Notes under the pieces: generated by a model | Seen by the model: only the letters and a program-made list of their open reading frames with translations | Told to the model about the DNA's origin: nothing | Database searches by the model: none | Assembly (NCBI RefSeq): GCF_001039355.2 | Contig: NW_019775999.1 | Location: 62,001-126,000 of the forward strand | Source of the DNA: Lingula anatina | Taxonomy: Eukaryota > Brachiopoda > Lingulata > Lingulida > Lingulidae | Length of the DNA stretch: 64,000 nt | Direction of reading: 5' to 3' | In this document: in pieces, positions 1 through 10,880 of the stretch | How positions within the stretch are numbered: position 1 is the first letter of the stretch | How the letters are laid out: the number at the start of each line of letters is the position of its first letter | Made by a program: the position numbers and the translations under genes

Positions 1-961
1 CTTGTGACTCGTAAGTTCTTTTCTTTTAAATCATCCCAATGTTGCAGTAATGCATCAACGTCTCGGTACGGGCACGTGAAATAGGTATTGATTAGAGTAT
101 AAATCGGTGGAAAGATTGTTGAATTAACTGAAAAGAAATGATTTGTTGAAATAAATTAGCGAATGAAAGGAAAAGGGACGTAAAGATAGACAGACGCATG
201 GGCGAATGAATGACACGCAGAAAGAATGAAAGAAAGAGAGAGATAAAGAAAAAAAGGAATTGTTATGACTTGCACGCATAGATGATTAGAAACAGGAAAA
301 TACTCGCGTGCATAGATACAAGCGCATTCACAACAGAAAAAAACATGTGAATTAACCGTCAAATGCAGATCCCAATGCAATTTTCCTCAGACAAAACAAA
401 ATAATGCCCTGAGTGCACTTTGCTTTGTTTTGAAGTGATGAGAAATTGAAAGACATGAACGCTGACGTGATCTTATTACACTGTTAGGCATAATAATTAA
501 GTAAGTAACGTAGGATGTTCTTACTACACGTAACAGTCTGATAGACAGTGAAAAGGTCGTTTCTTTTACGTCAGTCAACCAAACGAAAAAAAAACTTGGC
601 CACCTTTGTCATTCTTGGCTGCAATTATTTCCCTAAATATTCTTCAGACTTGTCATTTAATATGGAAACTTTTTTTCAAAATCATTTTTCATCAGTTTTT
701 TTCCTATTTTGCTGACTGATAAATGAAAAAAAGGATTAAAATCGTGTTTTAATGACTTTTAATTATCTATCTGATCTCATAGTGACATCAGTTCATTGAG
801 TGAATTCGCCAGTGAAGCAAACAGAAATACATTGCCTATTCTATGACATCCTTTAAAAGAGATATTTGAATCTGCATATTTTCCTATTTTTCGTCTGTAA
901 AAGAGTTACACGTTTCACTATGGACCCTCATGTCAGTGTCTAGTTATAGCAACGGTCGCTG
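1..961. other. Intergenic, no feature recognised
   Basis: AT-rich sequence with short chance open frames only. I see no domain, splice pattern or repeat that also occurs elsewhere in the window. Confidence 0.5.
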
Positions 962-1150
962 TTACATCTGACCTCTTCTGGCTGCTACCAGCGATCTAAA
1001 GCGACAAGGCATTCCTTGGGCAAGTATTTTTAGAATTCAATCTGGAATAGCATTCCAGGCATCAGTCAAAACTTGTCCAATTTGGTCTAGTTTTGTTGTA
1101 GAACACGTAGGCCGTTGATTCGGTGAGTAATGGCCTACCCACATATTGTC
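962..1150 (-). pseudogene. Tc1/mariner-type transposase C-terminus, relic
   Basis: Read on the minus strand, this stretch ends with a pattern typical of the extreme C-terminus of Tc1/mariner transposases: a leucine/glutamine-rich helix, then WNAIP, then a Met-Pro-x-Arg-like segment and a final AARRGQM before a stop at 962-964. A stop codon at 1037-1039 interrupts the frame between WNAIPD and the last helix. No catalytic core or inverted terminal repeats are visible, so it is a decayed fragment. Its sequence differs from the element at 5548-6933, so it comes from another lineage. The family call rests on motif recognition alone. Confidence 0.6.
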
Positions 1151-1203
1151 TCTGAAGAGATTATTACAAAAAAGCAAACTAGATAAAAAACAGACCAAAT
1201 TTG

Positions 1204-1311
1204 AATGAAGAAATGGATTCATTAACCATTGGTAAGAATGGGAAAAGTGTTGGTTACCCCAGAAAAATTCATTTTTTGATCAAAACGAACAGTTGTTATC
1301 CTTTTTAGTAT
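1204..1311 (+). repeat. MITE family B, right-half relic
   Basis: This matches the right third of the TTAA-flanked family B element (full copy at 22839-23185). It contains the same ATGGATTCATTAACCATTGG block and the same run to a degraded right end. The left half is missing and the terminal repeat is mutated, so it is an old truncated copy. Confidence 0.65.
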
Positions 1312-2065
1312 TCAATTTTACCTAATTATCAATCAACTGACAAGTGTCAATAAGATTGTTTGCCTATCTGGACTTCCTAAATGGCCAGTAAGTATTTTTG
1401 TATAATATGACATGTTTATATCACTGATTTCTGTGCCATCGTGTCACCTGCCAAATGAACGGTATAAATCTCCATTCCAATTTTCCAAATCATCACTATT
1501 TCAAGATGCCTCTTAGCGATGATATACGTTCGGGCTCCGAAAACAAGGGTGCGAATTAAAGACATCACCACACAAATGAAAAAAATGAAGCCCATAAAGT
1601 GTCATGACAGGCAATTTACCATGTGTTAAAGAAATACAGCGAAGGTATTTAGGACTCGGCATATGCTTTACTCCAGTCTTCTGTTGCAGTTGATACAACA
1701 TAACCCAGTATTGTTTGCTCGTGTCGATAGCAATCTCTTTGCATCAGCGATAAAGGAAAAGGAAAGGTGAAACAATTAAGAAGGAGCAGAGCGTGTTCGT
1801 TGAACCGACTGATTTGGGTGTCCGATAAGGATTACTTGCCGATTCCCCTACCCTGTAATTATCATGCGCCCTAATAATACGCTGAAAAAATTTGTTTGAC
1901 CATACGGGGCAGGGTTGGGAGACCATGTGGCCTTTTGGTAAGGGGACTTTCCAGCGGCACTGTAACACGACAACCACCTCGTTTGACTTCACCTGATAAA
2001 AGAACACTTTGTATTTGTTTTTCGTCTTTCCACAGTTGAATGGAAAACATAGCGCACATACCACA
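1312..2065. other. Intergenic, no feature recognised
   Basis: A chance minus-strand frame covers part of 1744-2100 but runs into the foldback repeat that follows and shows no recognisable domain. I see nothing else. Confidence 0.4.
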
Positions 2066-2266
2066 TCCATCTGGATCGATCTAACTCCCTGGGGGTTCAC
2101 GCTAAATTGCTGTCAGCTTCCGGGAGCAGAGTGCGCACATAAGTTAATAACCCCCTTACAGCTTTTAGTAGACGGGACAGACATTTAAGCCGGTTAAGCT
2201 GACAGCAACCTAGTGAGACTCCCCAGGGGGATAGATCGATCTAAAATATCTGTGGAAATTGGTCTC
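2066..2266. mobile_element. Foldback MITE family A, copy 1
   Basis: A short palindromic element. The left arm carries GGATCGATCTAACTCC, then CACGCTAAATTGCTGTCAGC. The right arm carries the complement: GCTGACAGC, a CTAGTGAGACTCCCC block and ATAGATCGATCTA. The centre has the family hallmark CCCCTTACAGCTTTTAGTAG. It encodes nothing. Eight other copies lie in the window (9304, 19892, 26757, 27712, 31662, 43021, 58480, 63953). Confidence 0.8.
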
Positions 2267-2579
2267 TAAAATGCCATACACAGTGGACGGTTGACTCATT
2301 TTTTAGCTCAAAACATTAATAAAATCAAAACCAAAATGGTCTCCTGAAACTGGGTTTCATTTGGTTTCATTCCTCTAACGACGCAAAAGATCAAACATCT
2401 GAGAATAATATCCAACATTGCATAATAAGTGCTATTACATGTACATATAGGCAACACAGATGAAAGGCATTTTACTTAAATGTATATCCCATAAGTACCT
2501 TTCTACGAAATATTAAATCATAATTGTCACTTTGAACATTTTTGTTAACCGTCTATTTAGACACAGCTAGAGCACATGG

Positions 2580-3222
2580 TTATGACTGTGATCACAAAGC
2601 GTGCGTTTAGATGGAACAGAAACAATACTGCACCGTATGACACAATAGAGCGAATAACCGATGATTTGGATTACAGGGTTCATTACACGTTAAATCTGCA
2701 GTCTAGTCGGCACCGCTTTCTGGGAGTTTGGTCTGCTAGAACGTTTATACGCTCTGAGTGACTGTACACAATTGATTTGTTGACCTAGCTACTGTGCATT
2801 TATTTCACGGGAACTCTCGCTTAATGCAACCAGATTGAAAGATTACCAAAAGACTAGCGACTGTACGAGCGCGTTGGAAATTTGTCACTATGTTAATCTG
2901 NTTATGACTGTGATCACAAAGCGTGCGTTTAGATGGAACAGAAACAATACTGCACCGTATGACACAATAGAGCGAATAACCGATGATTTGGATTACAGGG
3001 TTCATTACACGTTAAATCTGCAGTCTAGTCGGCACCGTTTTCTGGGAGTTTGGTCTGCTAGAACGTTTATACGCTCTGAGTGACTGTACACAATTGATTT
3101 GTTGACCTAGCTACTGTGCATTTATTTCACGGGAACTCTCGCTGAATGCAACCAGATTGAAAGATTACCAAAAGACTAGCGACTGTACGAGCGCGTTGGA
3201 AATTTGTCACTATGTTAATCTG
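2580..3222. repeat. 321-bp direct duplication split by a single N
   Basis: 2580-2900 and 2902-3222 are the same length and nearly identical (I noticed two base differences: CACCGC/CACCGT and GCTTAATG/GCTGAATG). A lone N at 2901 is the exact junction. Only the first copy has the left unique flank and only the second has the right flank. This is what a misjoined pair of alleles would look like. Short open frames inside are not recognisable. Confidence 0.85.
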
Positions 3223-3458
3223 ATTGCATTTAACGAGCGTCCCCGTGTAGTTAGTGCGCTGTAGCTCTATAGGTTTCTAAATTCATGATGAGTCGGTCCA
3301 AAGGTTCCAATCACTTATTTGTCCCATCTGATATCACAAGGGCCTCCAGTAAATATAAAAAATTGAGGAAGCGACAGATAATAGTTTTGTTAGAGAAAAA
3401 CAGGGACCTCTGTTGTCAGAGAGTAACATTTTTGTACATGAAGCCGCTTGCTGATTTT

Positions 3459-3465
3459 GTGTGTG

Positions 3466-3501
<36 letters not shown>
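3459..3501. repeat. (GT)n microsatellite
   Basis: About 43 bp of GT with one GC interruption. Confidence 0.95.
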
Positions 3502-3504
<3 letters not shown>

Positions 3505-4130
3505 ATGAAACCGATGGTCTGGACTAAATTCGATGTCTTCGGAGTAACTAAAACCTGTCGCAGGACGGTGAATAAGATGAACCACTCTGGGCATGGTTTT
3601 ATTTCACGTAATGATGTGACGGCCGGACGCTTGTTTAAATAGCTCTCGTAACAGTCTGGTGGTAATTTCCGCTTGATAACATATTCTAAGTAACCGTCCA
3701 GTGCGCCATACTAAAACTGAACAAGCCAATATAGTACATGTAGTTAATTGTATACAAAATGTTCGCACAGCTTGTTGTTGATGATGATGATAATTTCATT
3801 TTTTTAAATAGCCATAAAAGCAATGGTGGATACTATTACAAGCAACAGTTCAAAGTTTTGGGGGGTTTGTCATCAATTTACCGTTCATATACCTTAAATC
3901 AGCTGTGAAGTCACTTACAAGACCATTAGCTCTAATCAAGATATAAGACCCATCAGATATAATGAGCTCAATCATGGACCTACCTTGTATTGTTATTTCT
4001 AATACAACAGGGAAAAAAGAACTAAATACAAATAATCAATAAATGGACTGAAGGAAGAGATAAAGACATTCTTCGGTCATCATTTCTAATTAGATACATT
4101 CATCAGACTGATCTGTTAAGGTCGGGTTAA
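3502..4130. other. Intergenic, no feature recognised
   Basis: Ordinary AT-rich sequence; nothing supportable. Confidence 0.4.
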
Positions 4131-4790
4131 AGGATAACAACGGAGGATAACAGCGGAGGATAACAGTGGAGGATAACAGCGGAGGATAATAGTGGAGGAT
4201 AACAGTGGAGGATAACAACGGAGGATAACAGTGATGGATAACAGTGGAGAATAACAGTGGAGGATAACAGTGGAGGATAACAACGGAGGATAACAGTGGA
4301 GGATAACAACGGAGGATAACAGTGGAGGATAAAAGCGGAACGGAGGATAACATTGGAGGATAACAGCGGAGGATAACAGTGGAGGATAACAATGGAGGAT
4401 AACAGTGGAGGATAACAGTGGAGGATAACAACGGAGGATAACAGTGGAGGATTACAACGGAGGATAACAGTGGAGGATAACAGTGGAGGATAACAACGGA
4501 GGATAACAGTGGAGGATAAAAGCGGAACGGAGGATAACAGTGGAGGATAACAGCGGAGGATAACAGTGGAGGATAACAGTGGAGGATAACAATGGAGGAT
4601 AACAGTGGAGGATAACAGCGGAACGGAGGATAACAGTGGAGGATAACAGTGGAGGATAACAACGGAGGATAACAGTGGAGGATTACAACGGAGGATAACA
4701 GTGGAGGATAACAGCGGATAATAACAACGGAGGATAACAGCGGAGGATTACAGCAGAGGATAACAGTGGAGGATAACAGTGGGGGATCAC
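4131..4790. repeat. 13-bp minisatellite array, first copy
   Basis: About 50 head-to-tail units of a 13-bp motif close to GGAGGATAACAGT, with variants CAGC, CAAC and CAAT and occasional short units such as AAAGCGGAAC. Because 13 is not a multiple of three, three units give a 39-bp codon period with no stops on the minus strand. This creates a long spurious open frame with a repeated LLSSTVILHCYPP pattern. Confidence 0.92.
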
Positions 4791-5082
4791 TGTGGGGAGC
4801 TTTCCTATATAAAAAGAAACGGTGCAACGGCCAGAATAGCAAGAAATCACAAACATATTTTCTTAGCAAGAAAGTTCAAATTCCAATCACTGCCAATATT
4901 ATGTCTGTAGTTTTTATCCTCATCAACATATAGATTTCTCTTGTTAGTTAACAGCGTTAAATGATTTTTTAAGCATGACTTCTGATCGAAGTGGAGCCAA
5001 GATTTAATTGTTGTGCTATCGCAGGGACGGCAGGTGTGGGAGCCGGGGAGTCCTTTAGGCCCCTATTTCACACAGACCACGA
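4791..5082. repeat. Unique flank of the minisatellite, empty-site allele
   Basis: This matches 5410-5547 plus 6936-7082, i.e. the sequence on both sides of the mariner element at 5548-6933, but without that element. The target reads ACATATAGATTT around 4928-4935. The block ends at the lone N (5083), which follows CACACAGACCACGA, the left end of the foldback element seen complete at 7061. Confidence 0.88.
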
Positions 5083-5083
5083 N

Positions 5084-5409
5084 GATAACAGTGATGGATA
5101 ACAGTGGAGGATAACAGTGGAGGATAACAACGGAGGATAACAGTGGAGGATAACAACGGAGGATAACAGTGGAGGATAACAACGGAGGATAACAGTGGAG
5201 GATAAAAGCGGAACGGAGGATAACAGTGGAGGATAACAGCGGAGGATAACAGTGGAGGATAACAGTGGAGGATAACAATGGAGGATAACATTGGAGGATA
5301 ACAGCGGAACGGAGGATAACAGTGGAGGATAACAGCGGAGGATAACAACGGAGGATAACAGCGGAGGATTACAGCAGAGGATAACAGTGGAGGATAACAG
5401 TGGAGGATC
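5084..5409. repeat. 13-bp minisatellite array, second copy
   Basis: Same 13-bp unit and variant order as the first array but shorter (about 25 units). It starts right after the single N at 5083 with a unit pattern matching the first array from about 4224. It is likely the other allele, with a different repeat number. Confidence 0.9.
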
Positions 5410-5547
5410 ACTGTGGGGAGCTTTCCTATATAAAAAGAAACGGTGCAACGGCCAGAATAGCAAGAAATCACAAACATATTTTCTTAGCAAGAAAGTTCAA
5501 ATCACTGCCAATATTATGTCTGTAGTTTTTATTCTCATCAACATATA

Positions 5548-6933
5548 CACACACTGGACAAAAGAAGTGTCACCCCCTAACTCAGAGTAATAAAAGTAGG
5601 CAGATCTTGGGTACTTATAATGCCTGGTCTACTTATAATGTGACTAATGAGTATAAAACCGCTATACCATGGAATTGTATTGTTGGTCTTGTACATGTAC
5701 AGCAAATGTTATTCCTGTCTTCTTCCAATATGACAAGATACAGGCAATTATCTAACGGTTATAGGTGCAAGTTATTAACCTGAAGAGGCGGAATATAAGC
5801 AATGTCAGAATAGCAATACAATTGAATTGTTCAGTCAGAACCGTGCAGAGGGTCTGGTGTTGGTATAGAAACACTGGATCAAGAGACAAATTGCCTCTGA
5901 TGGGTCGTCCAAGAAAAAATACTGGCCGTGAAGACCGACGACTGATTTTGATGTCCAGGTTGTGAAAGTTCGACACTGCTTGTCAGTTGACAACACAGCG
6001 GAACAATTTCACACATAAGAATGTGTCTGTGAAAATTGCTAGACGTCGGTTGCATGCTCAGAGAGTGTACAGCAGGGTAGCAAGACTGAAACCTCTTATA
6101 TCGTTACAAAACAGGCAACGTAGAGTAAACTAGGGTCAACAGAATCTGGAACTGGACAGTTCATGACAATTGGTCTTATATATTTTTTCTGATGAGTGTC
6201 GCTTTGGTCTGACCTCTGATGACAGACGGGTACTATGCTGGCAAACTGCTGGTAAAGCATTTGAACCACATGCACTGAATTTTCGAACCCGGAGCAGCAT
6301 ATTCATCATTTTGTGGGGCTGCATCAGCATCCATGGCTTGGGCGAATTGATAGTGGTTAATGGAAACATGAATCACTAGAAATATATCGATGTTTTGGAG
6401 TCAGGCTTGCTACCATCTATTACTAACATGTTTGGTGACAGGAATTATCCATTTGTTCACCAGGATGACAATGCTCCTTGTCACAGGCCCAGAGCAGTTG
6501 ATGATTGGTTTGACCAACAGGACATTCGCAGGGTGATGTGGCCTGCCCAGAGTCCGGATGCAAACATAATAGAAAATGTGTGGAATGATATGTCAAAACT
6601 TTTTACAAATGCCCGTCTAACCAGCAGAGAAACTCTGTTATATTCAGTGTTTCATGCTTGGGCCAGCATAAGCCCTGAACGCATCAGACAATTATATGAA
6701 ACCTTGCTTCGTAGACTGGCACCTATTATTAGGTCACGTGGCTATGCCACTAAGTACTAATTTTGGACTTGAAACTGCATATTTTGGTAGAATGTATATT
6801 TTGTTCTCATTTTGTCATTTTTTGTGAAATTTGATGTTAATAAAATGATACCAGGAGCATATCATTCCACAGTCATTTATCTCCCCCATAGTATTGGCTC
6901 AGTAGGGGTGACACTTCTTTTGTCCAGTGTGTG
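5548..6933 (+). mobile_element. Tc1/mariner-type DNA transposon, full length, non-autonomous
   Basis: A 1386-bp element with perfect 29-bp inverted ends (5548-5576 and 6905-6933, starting CACACACTGGACAAAAGAAG). TA duplications lie at 5546-5547 and 6934-6935. The empty allele at about 4929-4935 shows one TA at the same site, which confirms the ends and the target duplication. Inside is a broken transposase. A polyadenylation-like AATAAAATG lies near 6839 after the reading frame. With its own transposase disrupted it could move only if another element supplied one. Confidence 0.95.
5765..6760 (+). pseudogene. Tc1-like DD34E transposase, disrupted
   Basis: The frame holds an N-terminal helix-turn-helix segment (SVRTVQRVWCWYRNTGS) followed by GRPRKN, an AT-hook/NLS-type GRPR motif. 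The catalytic triad follows: first Asp in IFSDECRF (about 6191), second Asp in HQDDNAPCH (about 6464) and Glu in SPDANIIENVW. The spacing from second Asp to Glu is 34 residues, the Tc1 class. Disruptions are a TGA at 5963, a TAG at 6131 with a local shift of frame between about 6131 and 6185, a TGA at 6164, and a TAG at 6377 that looks like a Gln codon mutation. The final segment from 6395 to the stop at 6758-6760 is open. It is broken at several places, so it is not expected to make active enzyme. Confidence 0.92.
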
Positions 6934-7060
6934 TAGATTTCTCTTGTTAGTTAACAGCGTTAAATGATTTTTTAAGCATGACTTCTGATCGAAGTGGAGC
7001 CAAGATTTAATTGTTGTGCTACCGCAGGGACGGCAGGTTTGGAAGCCGGGGAGTCCTTTA

Positions 7061-7646
7061 GGCCCCTATTTCACACAGACCACGAATCCCACGAATCGCC
7101 AGGAATTGACAAATTTCAAGATTCGTGAGGAATCGTGAGATTTTGCCAATTTTCTGGTCTAATTCGACACGCTCTACGATTCAGTTACGATACAGGTGCG
7201 ATAGTGTTACGAATATTCGTGGGATTCGGCTGGAATCGCACGAAAATTGTCCAGAAATTCACTACGATTTTTTGGAATCGGGAGTTCGTGGCCAGGACTT
7301 TGAACAGCTCAAACTTTTTGCAACGAATTCCCGATTGATCAAGAATTGCAAGAACTGACTACGATTATATACGAATCTGTTAAGAACTTCACGACCTGAT
7401 TACGATTCAACCACGAAACCTGAAATTTTCAATTCCTGGCGATTCGTGGGATTCGTGGTCTGTGTGAAATAGGGGCATCAAAGTTTTTGCCACCAATTTC
7501 TGTTGGTCAAGAAGTGCAAGAACTGACTACGAATATATACGAATCTGTTAAGAACTTCACGAACTGATTACGATTCAACCACGAATCGCGAAATTTGTCA
7601 ATTCATGGCCATTCGTGGGATTCATGGTCTGTGTGAAATAGGGGCA
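7061..7646. mobile_element. Long-arm foldback element (TTA-flanked, PIF/Harbinger-like MITE)
   Basis: The left arm begins GGCCCCTATTTCACACAGAC and continues with CACGAATC repeats. Two right arms carry its complement, ending at 7476 and 7646 with TGTGTGAAATAGGGGC. TTA lies on both outer sides (7058-7060, 7647-7649), fitting a 3-bp TWA target duplication. The interior is built from degenerate repeats around ACGAATCTGTTAAGAACTTC and ACTGATTACGATTC. It encodes nothing. A worn fragment of the same family is at about 36405-36530. Confidence 0.75.
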
Positions 7647-9303
7647 TTAGGAATCGGTACCAGTTACTCCCTGGATCAACTTGTTCTGAAAGCACCCATT
7701 GTGATCAATCTATGACCGAATTAACCAAACCAAGTTAACTTTTATGTGATTTATTATTGATTGCTGGCTACTTCAGAGGACGGATGAAATATCGCAAATT
7801 TCAGCCGAACGGAGAGATTTGAACATTGGGCATTTCATATTATCAAGAGAACACATTGACTGCACATTGGAGCTTAAGGACACTTGGCGTTTATGAAATA
7901 GGATAAAGACCGCCCATTACCTTTTATCTCTGGTGACTGGAAACCTCTTAGTGGTCACAAGGGTGTTATCTTTGATGGATGCTTGTTTCCGCGTCCAGTT
8001 TTCTATTCCCATCACCTAATGATACTGCTAGTATATGACAGAAAGCGTTTGCACTGTAGAGCACTGTTGGAGACTATTGAAATGTTTTGTGAGGGGTCGC
8101 AACGAGGGGTGGCACAAAAAGTTATATGCAAGTATGCATAGGTAGATAAAATGATCATAAGGTAATGCATTACGTCAGCACAGTCGGCAAGAATTCGATA
8201 AACATCGACAGGTGGTAGGCGCTGGGGTTTAACCCCGTACGTGATTTCCGAACCGGGAGTATGAGTAAATCGGCAATTCTGACATTTTATGTCTTTTTCA
8301 AACTGTGCCCTAAAAGTTGTAATATTATGTGCACGCAGTAATTGCGCCCACATCTTGGCTTTCTTCGTCCCGTAAAATACAGCTCAGGTGCTGAGCTTTC
8401 CTACGTCCCGACTTGATGAGCCTTTCAATGATAACTAAAATCGGGGCATAGATATGAGCTCAGCACCAGTGCTATATTTTTTGCGGTGCATTTGAGAAGA
8501 GGAAAGACAATATACATGTATACAGTTCCTCCGTGCACATATCATGTTAAGTGTATACTGTATGGGAAAGATACAAAACCCCAGTATTACTAGTCTATTC
8601 AACGTGCTTCCAGCAAATGCGTACTGTGTGCATTGTTTTTCGTATCTGCGAATTTCTTGTATAAGCGCAGTGAAAATAACCCACATATGAGGAAAAGAGT
8701 CGCTCAGAGCAAAGGAAACGGATTTTATTAGAACTGTCGAATATACAATTGCTACTGCTGCATTTCAAAATAATGCCACAATTATAGGTACACTACATGC
8801 ACGCTACGTTTATATCTGGTAAAATGGCAAAAATCAAACGGCTTCTCTTTTTAAACAGGTGTATCACCATCCCATCGAGTTAGATTTTTCTATTTTTTAA
8901 GCTGCTCGACCGATGTCATGATTTTCAGTGAAGTTTCGGGTGAGCCAACAGCCCAATGATAAAAATGAATACACTATCAAGAATGTAAAAAAGTATCCCC
9001 CCCCTGCTGTTTATCAATAGGCGCTGCGCCATTATATAATAGTGCCATTACAAAATAATCGAACTCACGTTCGTGGTAGAATTTTCCACGCCAGATAATG
9101 CATGCAATATGCGTATGCAATAGTGAATGTGTGCGCGTGTGTGAGTTCGTGCGTTTTTGCACGATTTACTTTTGCTAAAAAAAATAAGTAAAAAAAGAAT
9201 GGGTATGTCATACGTAGGAAAGGGTTAATTATGCTGGCAATGAAACCACCGGGAATGAGAAAACGAGGGAGGGCGAACAAAATATTTATCAGTGCTGCCA
9301 AAG
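7647..9303. other. Intergenic, no feature recognised
   Basis: Several chance frames up to about 110 codons on the minus strand, none with a recognisable domain or with splice signals placed to suggest exons. Confidence 0.4.
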
Positions 9304-9592
9304 ACCCCTTTTCCATACCTCCATCGATCTAGCAGGATCAAACCATCTCCGGAGGGGTTCTCGCTTAATTGCATTCAGACTAAGCGGCTTAAATATTTGG
9401 CTTAATTGCATTCAGACTAAGCGGCTTAAATATTTGGCACGTCTTCTGAAGCTGCTGAACGATAGTTAATTTCCCCCTAACAGCTTTAGTAGGCGTGCCA
9501 GATATCAAACCCGCTTTAGCTGAACGTGATTTAGCGAGAATCCCCTTGGAGATGGGTCGATCCTGCTAAATCGATCTAGGTATGGGAACGGA
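9304..9592. mobile_element. Foldback MITE family A, copy 2
   Basis: Outer arms match as CCATCGATCTAGCAGGATC on the left and GATCCTGCTAAATCGATC on the right, with the central CCCCCTAACAGCTTTAGTAG. The left arm has a tandem duplication of about 37 bp (CTTAATTGCATTCAGACTAA..., at about 9363-9400 and 9401-9437). That explains why this copy is longer than its relatives. Confidence 0.85.
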
Positions 9593-10626
9593 GGCAAAGA
9601 AGACATGCAGAAAATTAGAATAGAAGAGGACTCGGAGTGGGTTCATGGAGGCATGCTCTCCGCTTTGACGCCCCCTGAAGGGGGACAAAGCCGAAAGTCA
9701 AAGAACAAGAACAACAACGAAGGATTCACAACGGCTCTTGTATCCGAGGTCAAGAATGGTGATGAATCTTCACAGTGCCCTTTAAAGCCGATTACAAACC
9801 TATATTTATCAGTAGATCAGTTACTGCTTCAGCAAATGTCCGGCGAAATGTCATATGATCTATTTGTGACTTGTGTGATACAAAAATTAATTTGAGTGAG
9901 CGGTAGTCAGAATATCCTTTTCCCTTTGTCCTCGGAGAACTCGATCAGGTCACGTTACCGTCTAAAACCAATCTATAACCAATCTAGAGTTCTAGAGTGG
10001 CATAAATTTTATCTGTTTTTCTCGACCCCTGACAGCAGATTTTCTCAGTTTCTCTTTTATCAACTATTTCTCACAAATGTGAGCTATAGGTTGTCGAGTG
10101 TCGCGCTGTCTGTCACAGTTTTAATTTGAAATGCCTGGCGTTCTTTGTAATGACGCCCTCGTGTAACCAGCATATGTATGTCCGAACAAAGTAATAGCGG
10201 CAGATTAGAGGTGACAGAAAGTTTAGCGTTATCTCTTGAAAAACACCCGCACACATAAACATCTGCAATTGATGCAATTGTGAAGGCAGTGTGTCACCAT
10301 CAAAATGATTTATGTATGAGAATATGGCAATAGTCAGATTTATCTGAGTGCTAGAATCAAAAAAGTTCTTACCACTTTACTATAACTTAACAGCTATAGA
10401 GACAATAAATCTCTAATGAGATTGATAGAATGAAAACTTGAATAATAGTTTTTGTGTCGCAATTTGTATTTTATGATTGTTCTTCTACATGTTTTCCTTT
10501 TTTGTGTATCGTCGGGGCTACTTGATAAAATGTAATAAGCTCCGTGATTGATTTCTTTTTCACTATTCCTTTTTTTTTTTAGAGTCAAGACAATGCCAAC
10601 CCCTACTCTCCTCCTAAGGCCATGAC
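9593..10626. other. Intergenic, no feature recognised
   Basis: Chance frames at 9605-9895 and 9896-10129 on the plus strand have no recognisable domain. The first overlaps the edge of the adjacent MITE. I see nothing else. Confidence 0.35.
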
Positions 10627-10880
10627 GGTGTGACAGGAATGATAGTCCGCTAGGAACCGTAGTCCGTTCCCCATTACTTTGTACAGGTGTAACAGGAATG
10701 ATAGTCCGCTAACCGTAGTCCGTTCCCCATTACTTTGTACAGGTGTAACAGGAATGATAGTCCGCTAACCGTAGTCTGTTCCCCATTACTTTGTACAGGC
10801 GATATTTTCCCCATACATTAACCCTGATACTATAACCCTAACCTGTACTAATCATAAGGGAGCCTGGACTTCCATTCTTG
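10627..10880. mobile_element. MITE family C with triplicated left end
   Basis: A terminal-repeat element starting GGTGTGACAGGAATGATAGT and ending near CCGGACTTCC-type sequence (here CTGGACTTCCATTCTTG). The middle has ACCCTGATACTATAACCCTAACC. The first about 57 bp, running to CCCCATTACTTTGTACA, occur three times in tandem (10627-10685, 10686-10741, 10742-10797). The latter two share a 3-4 base deletion after CCGCTA. Other copies are at 20476, 30391, 34692 and 47908. Confidence 0.8.

Noticed and set aside
2576-3083. Two-copy gene encoding an RNNTAPYDTIERITDDLDYR peptide
   Set aside because: The second copy is the assembly duplication at the N in 2901; the single frame of about 60 codons has no recognisable domain.
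4090-4869. A 259-codon minus-strand frame with a repeated LLSSTVILHCYPP pattern
   Set aside because: It is the translation of the 13-bp minisatellite, which is open in all frames by construction; no start context, splice sites or domain.
10820-10860. Telomeric repeat (CCCTAA)
   Set aside because: Only one or two CCCTAACC units, and they are a fixed internal part of MITE family C.
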